Below are positions 1 through 8,220 of a stretch of DNA of 16,868 nt, one piece after another. The DNA is from Thermoguttaceae bacterium (GTDB lineage Bacteria > Planctomycetota > Planctomycetia > Pirellulales > Thermoguttaceae), in assembly GCA_017454585.1 (NCBI GenBank), contig JAFTCU010000132.1, positions 1 to 16,868 of the forward strand, given 5' to 3'. The first letter of the stretch is position 1, and each line of letters opens with the position of its first letter. The notes under the pieces were generated by a model. The model was not told where the DNA came from, did not search any database, and saw only the letters and a program-made list of their open reading frames with translations. The position numbers were made by a program, and so were the translations under genes.

Positions 1-2326
1 CCTTCCAGCACTCGGCCGTTTGGGTCATGGAGTGGAAATTCCCCTCGCGGTCCCAGTAGTCGTAAACGTTGGCCGAGGTGAAAACGTCCACGAAGTACGC
101 GTCCATCGTCGGCAAATATTTGCGGTCAAGCTCCAGGTTCCTCACGAGGAACGGCTTGAAAAGGTCCGGCCGCCATTGGTAACTCTGTGCTTTCGCGCCG
201 TGGTTGATCCACGCCTTTCTCGGTTTCCCGTCCGCGTTGAAGTCGATCAGGTCGTAAGAAAAACCCTCCGCGTCCGGGTAGAAATCGATGTAATTGTCGT
301 GCACGCCGAACGGGATCCCCGCGTTGGCGCAGGTTTCGGCCAGTTCCTTCAGTTCCTCGTAGGTCCCCAGACCCGGCAGGACGCGCGGCTGGTCGGGGTT
401 TTCGTTCCAGATGTCGGGCAGACGGACGTCGTACCCCCAGACCTGCCAGACGTGCTTCAGGAAAAGCGCGTCGTTGACGCCATATTGAACCGCCTTGCTG
501 ACGTCCTCAGCGTCTTTGGCGTACCGGCCTCCCCAAACGTCGAACGTCAGGCGGCCACGCTTCCGTTCCACGCCCGGCGCGGTTTTCGGAAGCCACGAAT
601 TATTCTTGCGGTACTTGATCGCCGCGTTGAAAGCGCCGCCCGAGGCCGGAACCAGCGCGAGTTTGAACGAGTTGGCCATTTCCAGCGTGCAGAGGTTTTT
701 CTCTCCATCCACCACCATCGCCACCGGCGCGCAGGAGGCCCCCAGGCAAATCGACGTTCCGTTCGGGTAGTCCATCCCGATGTGGCTCGCCGCCAGGTCG
801 TGGCCGCCCATCCCCTTGCGGAAGGCGCCGGGATTTTCCGCCACGAAGCCGTGCCCCCAGTAGATCCGTTTCAGAGACTGATCGGAGCCGCCCAGCTGGA
901 AGTAACGCAGTTCAGCCGGGTTGGACTTCGGAACATCTAAAACCAGCATTCCATTCTCGGGGTAAACCTCGATCAGAATCGGAAATTCCTGGTCGTTCGT
1001 CAACAGCGTCGCGGTGAAACGCAGGCGGTTCGGGTCTTTCGGGTCCGGGGTGAGTTTCGGCAGTTCCGTGAATTTGGCGCCCGTCGAATTCACCATCTGC
1101 GAGCCAACCGTGAAGGAAATCCCGTTAAACGTCACAAAGGACTCGGGTTTTGCCGGGTCGCCGATCGAGATTTTGCCGTCCAGCAAACCGTTCGGGCCGG
1201 GCGTGATGACCGCGGAATATTTCTTGCTCAACGCGAGCGTGAACGGTTTCCCCGCCGGCGCATCGGAAGCCGCCAGGGACTTTCCCCGACCCGTATTAAT
1301 GGTCAGGCCGCTGAGGAAGCAGCCGTCGCACGTCGTATTATTTTTCGGCCCCGGGTTCACTTCGACGATCAGCTTGATTGCCTTCCCGGCAAACTTTTCA
1401 AGCGGGAAAGAACGATCCACCCAATTCGTGCTTGCAGTATGGAACTCTTCCAGAAGCGTTTTCTCCTGGGGAATGATTTCTCCCCGTGAGTCATATTTTT
1501 TTTCGCTGGCCCAAAACCGGAACGTCACGCCGTCAGTCGGCGGCTCAGGCGGAAAAACTTCACGGACGCACGCGCCGTAATTCATCGAAAGGCCCGGCTC
1601 ATCGGGAAGCTGGACCTCGTAAGCCGCGAACAAACTCCCGCCCCGCGGCATGTACGGCGGATGGGAGGAAATACACCGGCGGCCTTTGTAAGAGCTGGTA
1701 TTATAAGCCGCCCGGGAATCCGGGTCGCTCCCCGTGAAATTCGGGAGCAGGAACGTTTGATCATCGAGCGTCCGCCACGGGAAGAACGATTTGCCAATGA
1801 GCGAAACGCCACCGATTTTCACCACGGTTTCCGCGTCCGTCTTTTTCACCTGCGGGACCTTCGTCTCAATGACGCGGACCGCGTGGGCCTCGTGGGTTTT
1901 GCCGTCGGGCGTCGTAAAACGGCACTTCACGTGGAGCGGGTAGTGTGCGCTGTACGTTCCCTCAAGCGCCTGGAACTGAAAAGCGGTTTCCAGCGAACCG
2001 CCGGCCGGAATTTCGACGGTCTTCGTGATTTTTTCGACGTTTTTCCCGTCCAAAACCGGCGCGATCGTGTCGCAGGAGTAAAATTCGAGTGCAGCGGAAA
2101 GCGGCGCGTCTGCGGCACTGGAAAGCGTCGCGTTCAGCGTCTGGACCACGTTCAGCTCCGTGATCAATTCCATCGGAGCAAGCTGGACTTTCACCGGCCC
2201 GGCCTCGTTGGTGGAGACGGTAAAGGCGAGCGGTTCGTACGGCGCGTCCTCGGCGGCCAAACGTCCGCAGTTCATCAGCACGCCAAAAAAGAGGGCGAGG
2301 CACAAAAGGGGGAGGGTCTTTTTCAT
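1..2326 (-). CDS. Secreted glycoside-hydrolase-like protein, GH101-type architecture (partial, C-terminus off the left edge)
   Basis: An open frame of 775 codons runs from ATG at 2326 to the window edge. AAAAGGA (2333-2339) lies 6 nt before the ATG. Residues 1-25 form a signal peptide (MKK, hydrophobic core, cleavage probably after LAA). C20 is preceded by LMN, a poor lipobox, so a lipoprotein is unlikely. Residues 27 to about 585 look beta-rich. A TIM-barrel-like part starts near residue 588 (TFDVWGG). It contains GVHDNYIDFYPDA (H676, D677, D681) and MDAYFVDVFT, where D747 is the best candidate for a catalytic acid. A long sandwich-like domain followed by a barrel with a VDV-type strand recalls GH101 endo-alpha-N-acetylgalactosaminidases and related uncharacterised families. 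The family assignment is from pattern memory only. The role is probably extracytoplasmic glycan breakdown; the substrate is unknown. Confidence 0.72.
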   Translation of the reverse strand, partial: MKKTLPLLCLALFFGVLMNCGRLAAEDAPYEPLAFTVSTNEAGPVKVQLAPMELITELNVVQTLNATLSSAADAPLSAALEFYSCDTIAPVLDGKNVEKITKTVEIPAGGSLETAFQFQALEGTYSAHYPLHVKCRFTTPDGKTHEAHAVRVIETKVPQVKKTDAETVVKIGGVSLIGKSFFPWRTLDDQTFLLPNFTGSDPDSRAAYNTSSYKGRRCISSHPPYMPRGGSLFAAYEVQLPDEPGLSMNYGACVREVFPPEPPTDGVTFRFWASEKKYDSRGEIIPQEKTLLEEFHTASTNWVDRSFPLEKFAGKAIKLIVEVNPGPKNNTTCDGCFLSGLTINTGRGKSLAASDAPAGKPFTLALSKKYSAVITPGPNGLLDGKISIGDPAKPESFVTFNGISFTVGSQMVNSTGAKFTELPKLTPDPKDPNRLRFTATLLTNDQEFPILIEVYPENGMLVLDVPKSNPAELRYFQLGGSDQSLKRIYWGHGFVAENPGAFRKGMGGHDLAASHIGMDYPNGTSICLGASCAPVAMVVDGEKNLCTLEMANSFKLALVPASGGAFNAAIKYRKNNSWLPKTAPGVERKRGRLTFDVWGGRYAKDAEDVSKAVQYGVNDALFLKHVWQVWGYDVRLPDIWNENPDQPRVLPGLGTYEELKELAETCANAGIPFGVHDNYIDFYPDAEGFSYDLIDFNADGKPRKAWINHGAKAQSYQWRPDLFKPFLVRNLELDRKYLPTMDAYFVDVFTSANVYDYWDREGNFHSMTQTAECWK

Positions 2327-2375
2327 GGGAAATCCTTTTCGGAAGAAAATGAATTCGGAGGGGAATTTTCTAACT

Positions 2376-2402
2376 ATTATACACGATTCGGGAGTTTTCC
2401 AA
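2376..2402 (-). promoter_or_regulatory. Predicted promoter of the GH101-like gene
   Basis: On the minus strand a perfect TATAAT (2381 to 2376) is preceded by TTGGAA (2402 to 2397) with a short 15-bp spacer. Transcription would start near 2369, giving a leader of about 43 nt before the ATG at 2326. The -10 is convincing; the -35 and its spacing are less so. Confidence 0.5.
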
Positions 2403-2414
2403 TAGGGGGGGGGC

Positions 2415-2442
2415 TGGTGACGCCGAAATTTTCTGGTATATT
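2415..2442 (+). promoter_or_regulatory. Predicted extended -10 promoter of the GHL10 gene
   Basis: TGGTATATT (2434-2442) is an extended -10 element (TG-n-TATATT). The possible -35, TGGTGA (2415-2420), is weak, with a 16-bp spacer. Transcription would begin near 2449, about 54 nt before the ATG. A run of nine G (2405-2413) sits just upstream, between this promoter and the divergent one. Confidence 0.4.
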
Positions 2443-2502
2443 AAAGGGGTCGGCTTCGTTTCAGGTGAAGCCTTTCCTTCCTTTAGCCCCCCGGATCCCA
2501 TC

Positions 2503-4539
2503 ATGAAAAAAAATCTTTCCTTCCTCCTTTTTCTCGTGACGCTCTGCGTTTTTACCTCGGGCGTCTCCGCTCAAAATCTCCTGATCAGTGACTTCAAACC
2601 GGACGGGTTGAAGTGGCGTCAGGTGATGGGAAGCAGTAATCCTCTGAACTATGTACCGGAGGGCTTGAAAGCCTTCGTTCGCGCCGACGATTCCGAAGGT
2701 CTGGAACGGCTGAGCCTCGACGCAAAAGTGAACCTCGACCTGAGCAGCTGGAGCCAATTCGTCCTGAAAGCCTCCGTTTCCAATCCCAGAGCGTTCACCA
2801 GCACGACCCTTTATTTCCACAGTAAAAAGGGATGGTTCTCCGGCGGGAATGCGCTCCCCGGAAAAGACGGCATCCTGCGCTTCCGCAAAGCCGATTTCCG
2901 CACCGAGGAAACCCCTGAAGGCTGGGACCAGATCGATACGATCCGCATTTCATTCTGGCGCATAGGGAATAAAGACTCGGAGGTCCTTTTCCAATCGCTG
3001 GAATGCGTCGCAGAGCCCGTGATTTTCGTCTCCATTCTGAATTCTGAAGGAATCGAGCTTTGGATCGGCAAGAATAACGCGTTCCTTTTGAGTCAGCGTC
3101 TCGCGTCCTTCGGAATCAATTCTGATCGCACCGTCATGGCCAAAAAAGCGACGGAGGCGGAATGGCTGGCCCTTCTGAAAAACCGCCAGGCCTGTTTCAT
3201 CAATCACACGGCGCACCTTCTGCCCGAAACGCGGGAGCTGCTCGAAAAATGGGCGCAGGAAAACCACACGGTCGTGCATTTCCTGAATACCGACCTGAGA
3301 GACGAGCCGATCGAAGTGGAACCTCTGATGAAGCTCGTGGCCAAAGCGCCCAGAATCGAGGAATTGATCAAAGCGCGAAGCTTTTCGCGCGTCGAAACCC
3401 TTTTTGGCGAAAAAGTCCCCGAAGCGGCCGAACTCCGCCAAAAGGCGCAGGAAATTTTTGACGCTGAAGGGTTAATTGCCGGGTGGAAATTCTGCGAAAA
3501 AATCCATCAGGAAAATCTTGGGAAAGCCGCAAAGGCCCTGAAAATCGCCGATTCCTTTGAGTTCCGCGGCTGGTGGAATCACAATGGTTTGGGCGCCTAC
3601 CCGGGCGACTGGGCACGGACGGCCAAAGAGCTGAAAGCCGCCGGTTTTAATGCGGTCATCCCGAATATGCTCTGGGTCGGTGAGGCGCTTTTCCCGAGCC
3701 AGTATGTCCCAACGAGCGAAAACTACAAAAAGTACGGCGACCAGTTGAAGCAGTGCCTCGACGCGTGCCACGCCGAGGGAATGCAGGTCCACGTCTGGCG
3801 CGTCTGCTGGAAGGCGGACTGGCACGTCTCGCCGGAACGTCAGAAAGAATTGGAGGAGGCCGGCCGTCTTCAGAAGTCCGCTCAGGGAGAAACGCGGAAT
3901 TGGCTTTGCCCGTCCAACCCGGAAAATGCCGCTCTGGAGATCAACACCATGATGGAGATGGCCGACAAATACCCGATCGACGGCGTACACTTCGATTACA
4001 TTCGTTACAACGGAACGGAAGGATGTTACTGCGACGGCTGCCGCGAGCGGTTTGAAAAGGCGATCGGGAAGAAAGTCGAAAACTGGCCGGCGGATGTAAG
4101 GCATCATGGCCCACTGTACCAGGAATTCGTTGACTGGCGCACGGGCCTCATTACGCACGTGGTGAAGACCGTCCACGACCAGATGAAAGTGAAGCACCCG
4201 AACGTGAAAATCTCTGCCGCGGTCTTCAGTGGGTACCCCAGTTGCCGGGAATTCCATGGCCAGGATTGGGTCCTCTGGGCGAACGAAGGCTGGGTCGATT
4301 TTCTCTGTCCGATGAACTACACACTAAACGCCGAAACTTACGAAAACATGAGCACGAATCAGGCCACGCTCGTGAAAGAAGGCTTCCCGCTTTACTTCGG
4401 GATCGGCGAGTGGAAACTGGCTCCCGAAGAGACGATCAACCAGATTCGGGCGGCGAAAAAAATCGGAGCGAAAGGGTTCACGATCTTTGACCTGAGCGAA
4501 AAATCTGCGCAAAATATCTGCCAGCCATTGACGGAATAA
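2503..4539 (+). CDS. Secreted GHL10/DUF187-type glycoside-hydrolase-like protein
   Basis: 678 residues. Residues 1-23 form a signal peptide (cleavage after VSA). Residues 24-170 are a beta-sandwich-like region resembling a carbohydrate-binding module. Residues 171-350 may form a Rossmann/flavodoxin-like linker domain. Residues about 352-670 are the TIM barrel of the GHL10 (DUF187, YngK-like) family. It opens with FEFRGWWNH, continues with ELKAAGFNAVIPNM, and has the family's signature strand DGVHFDYIRY (D493, D498). C508, C510 and C513 form a CxCxxC cluster right after this motif, followed by RERF; similar cysteine knots occur in barrel proteins of this type, possibly binding metal. Members are thought to act on glycans, but the reaction is poorly defined. 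The start is set by the signal peptide; the ribosome site is weak. It is divergent from the GH101-like gene, so the two are likely used together. A strong hairpin follows the stop. Confidence 0.85.
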   Translation: MKKNLSFLLFLVTLCVFTSGVSAQNLLISDFKPDGLKWRQVMGSSNPLNYVPEGLKAFVRADDSEGLERLSLDAKVNLDLSSWSQFVLKASVSNPRAFTSTTLYFHSKKGWFSGGNALPGKDGILRFRKADFRTEETPEGWDQIDTIRISFWRIGNKDSEVLFQSLECVAEPVIFVSILNSEGIELWIGKNNAFLLSQRLASFGINSDRTVMAKKATEAEWLALLKNRQACFINHTAHLLPETRELLEKWAQENHTVVHFLNTDLRDEPIEVEPLMKLVAKAPRIEELIKARSFSRVETLFGEKVPEAAELRQKAQEIFDAEGLIAGWKFCEKIHQENLGKAAKALKIADSFEFRGWWNHNGLGAYPGDWARTAKELKAAGFNAVIPNMLWVGEALFPSQYVPTSENYKKYGDQLKQCLDACHAEGMQVHVWRVCWKADWHVSPERQKELEEAGRLQKSAQGETRNWLCPSNPENAALEINTMMEMADKYPIDGVHFDYIRYNGTEGCYCDGCRERFEKAIGKKVENWPADVRHHGPLYQEFVDWRTGLITHVVKTVHDQMKVKHPNVKISAAVFSGYPSCREFHGQDWVLWANEGWVDFLCPMNYTLNAETYENMSTNQATLVKEGFPLYFGIGEWKLAPEETINQIRAAKKIGAKGFTIFDLSEKSAQNICQPLTE

Positions 4540-4563
4540 AGAATTTCGCGCTTTAAAAGAATT

Positions 4564-4606
4564 GGAGGTTTGAGGAAAAATCTTCCCCAAACCTCCCTGA
4601 TTTTTT
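4564..4606. terminator. Bidirectional intrinsic terminator between convergent genes
   Basis: A 14-bp stem (4564-4577 with 4583-4596) closes a 5-nt loop and is followed on the plus strand by six T (4601-4606), ending the GHL10 gene. The single A/C mismatch in the plus-strand RNA becomes a G-U wobble in the minus-strand RNA. The minus-strand stem is therefore fully paired and can also end the coiled-coil gene, although its trailing T-tract (AATTCTTTT) is poorer. Confidence 0.75.
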
Positions 4607-4632
4607 GCCTTTTCAGAAAGCCTGAACCGTTT

Positions 4633-7600
4633 TCATTTTTTATCGACCAGTTCGTACGCCAAAGCTTCCATTTCGGCACGGACTCCCGCCAGGGTCAGTT
4701 CTCTCTGCTGAAGGGCTTCCTGCTTTTCCCGAAGCTGACGGGCGAGCAGTTCCAACTGTCTTTCCCGCTCGGAAAGCGAGCTGGCCGGGCGTGAAACCGG
4801 AATCTCCTCACGAGAGCAGGCGCCGCGAATGATTTTCTCGGCCTGTTCGTGTGCGATTCTCAGGATTTCCGCGGCCTGGAGCTTGGCGTTTTTGACGTCT
4901 TCCTGAATCAACGCATCTTCCCGCTGTTTCCACTGGTAATCTTCCAGTCCTCTGCGGGTTTCCATTTCCTGATGAAACTCACTCCTTTCTTTCTCGAGTT
5001 TTTTCTGCTCCATAACAAGCTGCGACATTTGAAGTGACGCCTGGGATTTCGCGTCATCAATGATCGTCTGGGCCCGCCGCTGAACGTCCGCCAGAACCGC
5101 CGCAGCCTTGTCATTGGCACTGGAAACGATTCCTTTCGCCTCGACCAGCGCGTTCAGGTGCGACTCCTGAATGGTGCTTTTTTCTTTTTCCAGCGCAAGC
5201 TGAAGCTCCTGAAGGGATTTTTCCTGAGCGGCGAGCTTCTGGGATTTTTCCTGAATTTCCTGCTCGGCGGCCTGCTTGAGTTTTTCAATTTCTTCGCGGG
5301 CTTTTTCGAATTTCTGGGTCAGCGTCCCTTCCGCTTCACGTGTCGAATTGAGTGACGCAGCCTTGGAAATTTCCATTTCTTTCTGAGACGCGTTTTTGGC
5401 GTTCTGAATGATCATTTTGGCTTCTTCCTGGGCACGATGGAGAAGCATTTCCGCTTCACCTTTGAGCGAGGCCACTTCGGCAATTCCAGGACCTTTCAGA
5501 GCCGCGATACGATCGTGAACACGTTTTTCAACGGCTTCCTCCATTTCCAGCATACGCTTCTGGAACGTTTCTTCGAGCTTCTTTTCCTTGTCAGCGAGGC
5601 GAATGCGTTCTTCCTTGAGGAACTTTTCCCTCTCGGCTGCTTCTTCGAGACGACGGCGAATCTGCGAATTGGCTTCGCTCATCATCTTCTGGGAAGTTTC
5701 GGTCTGCTCGTTCATGTAGTTCATTCTTTCCCGATTGAAAATCTCGCGGGCCTGCTGCAGTTTTTTCTGACCCTCTTCCAGTTCAGCCCGTTCTTTGACC
5801 AGTTGCTCACGGGCGATCTGGGTCGTTTTTTCAGCGCGTTTTTGTGCGTCTTCCAACAAAGCCGAGGCGTGTTCGTTGGCGCGAGACACTGTAGCCCGAG
5901 CTTCTTCCAGCGACTCATCACGTTCCACAGTAAACGTTTTTTTCTCGGTTTCAAAAGCGGCCAGTTTCCGGGCCAGATCCTCTTCACGAGCGGCCAGGTT
6001 CTGCATTTTTTGCTGGATTTCGTCCTCGGCTTCCTGACGGATGGTCTGGATTTCCAGCTTTGCGTGAGCGATTCTCTGGGAAATTTCGCCGTCGATGTCC
6101 TGAACCTTCTCACGGCTGATTTCGTGGGCACGTTCCACTCTCTTCTGAGCTTCAACTTCCGCACGCTTGGTGATCTGCATGGCCTCCGCCTGAGCGTTGG
6201 AAATGGCTTTTCTGGCTTCCGCTTTCAGCGCTTCGATTTCCGCTCGGGCGCTTTCGGATTCTTTCTGCCAGTTACTTTCCAGCTCCTTCAGCCGTTCCTG
6301 AACTTTCCCTCGGGTGCTTTCCGCAAATTCCTGTTTCATTTGAGCCAGGTTTTCCTGAGCGTCCTGCTGGTCTTTCTCGAATTTCTTGATTCTTTGAGCA
6401 AGCCTTTTTTCCCGGTCATCGAGTTCCTCACTCTTGATCTGGATCTGCGCTAACTGGTCCTTGAAATTATTCGCCAGCTGAGCCGCTTTTTTCTCCAGGA
6501 CATCCTGCTCATGAGCGCGTTTTTCCTCCATTTGCTCGATCTGAATCCGGGAATCCTGTTCAAACTTGTTCTTTTCGGCCAGGAACCGCGCTTTTTCCGT
6601 TTCCAGTTCGTCAGTCTGTCCCTGAAGTTCCAGCGCACGAGCCTGCAGTTCCTCCTTTACCTGCTGCTCTTTGCTTTCAAGTTCAGACGTTCGCCTTTCC
6701 AGCTCGTCCTGAATGTTTTTAACCTCTTCGCTGCGGATGGTATAATCTTTCTCGGCCTCAACCAGTCTGGAAACTCGTTCATCCAGTTCCGCAACGGCTT
6801 CTGCGAATTTCGTTTCCTTGTGTTCCAGCTCCAGGCGTTCATCATGCAGGAGATTCTTTTCATTCGCGATTTCGTGCATCTGATCCTGAATGGCCAATTC
6901 CGCTTCACTCTGGATTTTCTGAATTTCCTGATTGGCCTGCGTGAACATCATTTTGGACTGTGCTTCCGCCTCATGCAAAATGGAATCGCTTTTTTCCTGC
7001 GATTTGGCGATTTTCTTCTGTACCTGATCTTCAGCGGTCTGAATAAGCTGCGAAGCCTGATTTCTGGCATTGAAAAGGGTCTTGCGAGCCTCCTCCTTCA
7101 AGGCTTCCAACTCCTTGTTTTTCTGATCTGCCTGAATTTCCCACTGAACTTCCAGCTCGCTCAGGCGGTCCTGGACCTGCTGCTGAAGCGTCTTTGACAT
7201 ATTCTTCTTCATGTCAGCGATTTCCGCAAGCTGCTGCTCTTTGGCGACATTGAATTCGGAAATTCTGACGTTCAGTTTCTTTTCAGCTTCTTTCTGCGCC
7301 TCCTCACGCACCATCAGCTGGTTCATCCGGTTCTGGATCTGCACATTGGCTTCATTGATCATCTGGCGGGCCGCGTCACGCTGGTTTTTCATGTACGTGT
7401 CGATTTCATCGTACTTGTCGCGGATTCCCGCTTCCAGATTTTTCTGTTCTTCCGCCAGCCGGGCACGTTTTTCGTTCAGGATTTGAATTCGGGATTGAAT
7501 TTCCTGCTGACTGGCCTGACGTTCCTGGGCTGCTTTCTTTTCCTTTTCCTCAAGAATAGCAAGCCTCTTTTCCAGATTTTGTTTCTTGGCCTGAAAATCA

Positions 7601-7893
7601 ATGCTCTGGTTCTCAAATTCCTTTTCCTTTAACTGGAACGCGTAGAGCCGATTCTCCAAATCTTCATTCTTTCCCTGAAATTTCAGCTCTTTCTGATGCA
7701 GGTCCGCAAGCCGGTTCTGAATCTCCTGATTTCGCGCCGCTTCCATAGTTTCCTGCTGAGCCACTCTTTTACGCAGTTCAAGTTCACGAGCCGAAACCTC
7801 TTCTTCGCGGACACGAAGCTGGGCAGCGACCTGATTGGCTCTCTGCTGCAATTCATCACTAAGGCAGAACGTGGAATCGTTTGAGTTCGTCAT
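4633..7893 (-). CDS. Giant coiled-coil rod protein (1086 aa), function unknown
   Basis: Almost the whole chain is heptad/hendecad coiled coil rich in Glu, Lys, Gln and Ala. There is no signal peptide or membrane helix, so it should be cytoplasmic. There is no proline before P802 (in GPG), and the only others are P1032 and P1036 in a short break (EIPVSRPASS). The only cysteines are C10 and C1026. An 800-residue uninterrupted helix would be about 120 nm long. Long internal repeats are described separately. AAGGA (7902-7906) lies 8 nt before the ATG. It is divergent from the response-regulator gene across a 404-bp gap and convergent with the GHL10 gene. The pattern suits a cytoskeletal filament, spacer or scaffold. 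It could also be a DNA- or envelope-associated tether; nothing in the sequence decides. It lacks the ATPase heads of SMC/Rad50 proteins. Confidence 0.9.
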   Translation of the reverse strand: MTNSNDSTFCLSDELQQRANQVAAQLRVREEEVSARELELRKRVAQQETMEAARNQEIQNRLADLHQKELKFQGKNEDLENRLYAFQLKEKEFENQSIDFQAKKQNLEKRLAILEEKEKKAAQERQASQQEIQSRIQILNEKRARLAEEQKNLEAGIRDKYDEIDTYMKNQRDAARQMINEANVQIQNRMNQLMVREEAQKEAEKKLNVRISEFNVAKEQQLAEIADMKKNMSKTLQQQVQDRLSELEVQWEIQADQKNKELEALKEEARKTLFNARNQASQLIQTAEDQVQKKIAKSQEKSDSILHEAEAQSKMMFTQANQEIQKIQSEAELAIQDQMHEIANEKNLLHDERLELEHKETKFAEAVAELDERVSRLVEAEKDYTIRSEEVKNIQDELERRTSELESKEQQVKEELQARALELQGQTDELETEKARFLAEKNKFEQDSRIQIEQMEEKRAHEQDVLEKKAAQLANNFKDQLAQIQIKSEELDDREKRLAQRIKKFEKDQQDAQENLAQMKQEFAESTRGKVQERLKELESNWQKESESARAEIEALKAEARKAISNAQAEAMQITKRAEVEAQKRVERAHEISREKVQDIDGEISQRIAHAKLEIQTIRQEAEDEIQQKMQNLAAREEDLARKLAAFETEKKTFTVERDESLEEARATVSRANEHASALLEDAQKRAEKTTQIAREQLVKERAELEEGQKKLQQAREIFNRERMNYMNEQTETSQKMMSEANSQIRRRLEEAAEREKFLKEERIRLADKEKKLEETFQKRMLEMEEAVEKRVHDRIAALKGPGIAEVASLKGEAEMLLHRAQEEAKMIIQNAKNASQKEMEISKAASLNSTREAEGTLTQKFEKAREEIEKLKQAAEQEIQEKSQKLAAQEKSLQELQLALEKEKSTIQESHLNALVEAKGIVSSANDKAAAVLADVQRRAQTIIDDAKSQASLQMSQLVMEQKKLEKERSEFHQEMETRRGLEDYQWKQREDALIQEDVKNAKLQAAEILRIAHEQAEKIIRGACSREEIPVSRPASSLSERERQLELLARQLREKQEALQQRELTLAGVRAEMEALAYELVDKK
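5170..7242 (-). repeat. Three divergent long repeats within the coiled-coil gene
   Basis: Repeat A covers residues about 218-367 (6793-7242), B about 512-654 (5932-6360) and C about 772-908 (5170-5580). A and B align without gaps over residues 240-295 and 531-586, with 25 of 56 identical by my count. Both start VQ-D/E-RL, carry a matching Trp (W251, W542) and continue EALK-x-EAR. C starts VHDRIAALK and has GPG where the Trp would be. A following Ala-rich segment is also shared: residues 662-697 match 916-951 (16 of 36 identical). Residues 167-198 match 726-757 (12 of 32), so the repeat unit extends beyond A, B and C. Confidence 0.65.
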
Positions 7894-7901
7894 TGATTCA
7901 T

Positions 7902-7906
7902 TCCTT
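7902..7906 (-). promoter_or_regulatory. Ribosome binding site of the coiled-coil gene
   Basis: AAGGA on the minus strand lies 8 nt before the ATG at 7893. A nearer ATG directly follows the AAGGA but closes after three codons at a TGA that overlaps the chosen start, so the second ATG is used. Confidence 0.6.
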
Positions 7907-8005
7907 CGGAAATTTCATAAAATACGTGCCCTTACACAATGTGTGCAGGGAAAATCAGTCTCTCTTGTTATAATCGTCAAAGTTTGCCTATTTTCTTTAA
8001 TCGTT

Positions 8006-8035
8006 ACTTTAAAAATATTCTGAATTTTTTGTCAA
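8006..8035 (-). promoter_or_regulatory. Possible promoter of the coiled-coil gene
   Basis: A consensus TTGACA (8035 to 8030, minus strand) sits in very AT-rich DNA that could act as an UP element. The -10 is ambiguous: TTTAAA at a 16-bp spacing or TAAAGT at an 18-bp spacing, each matching 4 of 6 positions. The leader would be about 105 nt. Confidence 0.35.
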
Positions 8036-8220
8036 AAAGAATAAATTTTTTTCCACCCTTAAAAATTTTCAGGAAAAGGGGATCGAATTCGGCCACCTGT
8101 ATTTTCTTCCCTGACTGTTTCTTTTGTTTTCCTCGATTATCTCAATCTCCTTTATTTCTGTCAAGCTCAGACTCGAAAATCTTTTCAAAATCTGAATATT
8201 TTGTTCTTTTCTGCCGGATT

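Noticed and set aside
20..940. A 306-codon open frame on the plus strand
   Set aside because: It is the antisense shadow of the GH101-like gene in GC-rich DNA. It is rich in Arg and Val with no domain pattern.
2267..2278. A possible lipoprotein signal (LMNC) in the GH101-like protein
   Set aside because: Met-Asn before Cys does not fit the lipobox. A normal signal peptidase site after LAA is better.
1661..2506. A 281-codon open frame on the plus strand crossing the divergent promoter region
   Set aside because: It is antisense to the start of the GH101-like gene, runs through both predicted promoters, and has no recognisable protein pattern.
3472..4257. A 261-codon open frame on the minus strand inside the GHL10 gene
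   Set aside because: It is the shadow of a well-supported gene; the plus-strand frame carries the signal peptide and family motifs.
5437..6453. A 338-codon open frame on the plus strand, rich in Phe and Leu
   Set aside because: It lies opposite the coiled-coil gene. Its Phe/Leu-rich make-up is what Glu/Lys/Gln codons give when read in antisense. There is no ribosome site or family motif.
7935..7946. The short inverted repeat ACACA-A-TGTGT upstream of the coiled-coil gene
   Set aside because: Five-base arms are common by chance and no promoter element lies at a useful distance.
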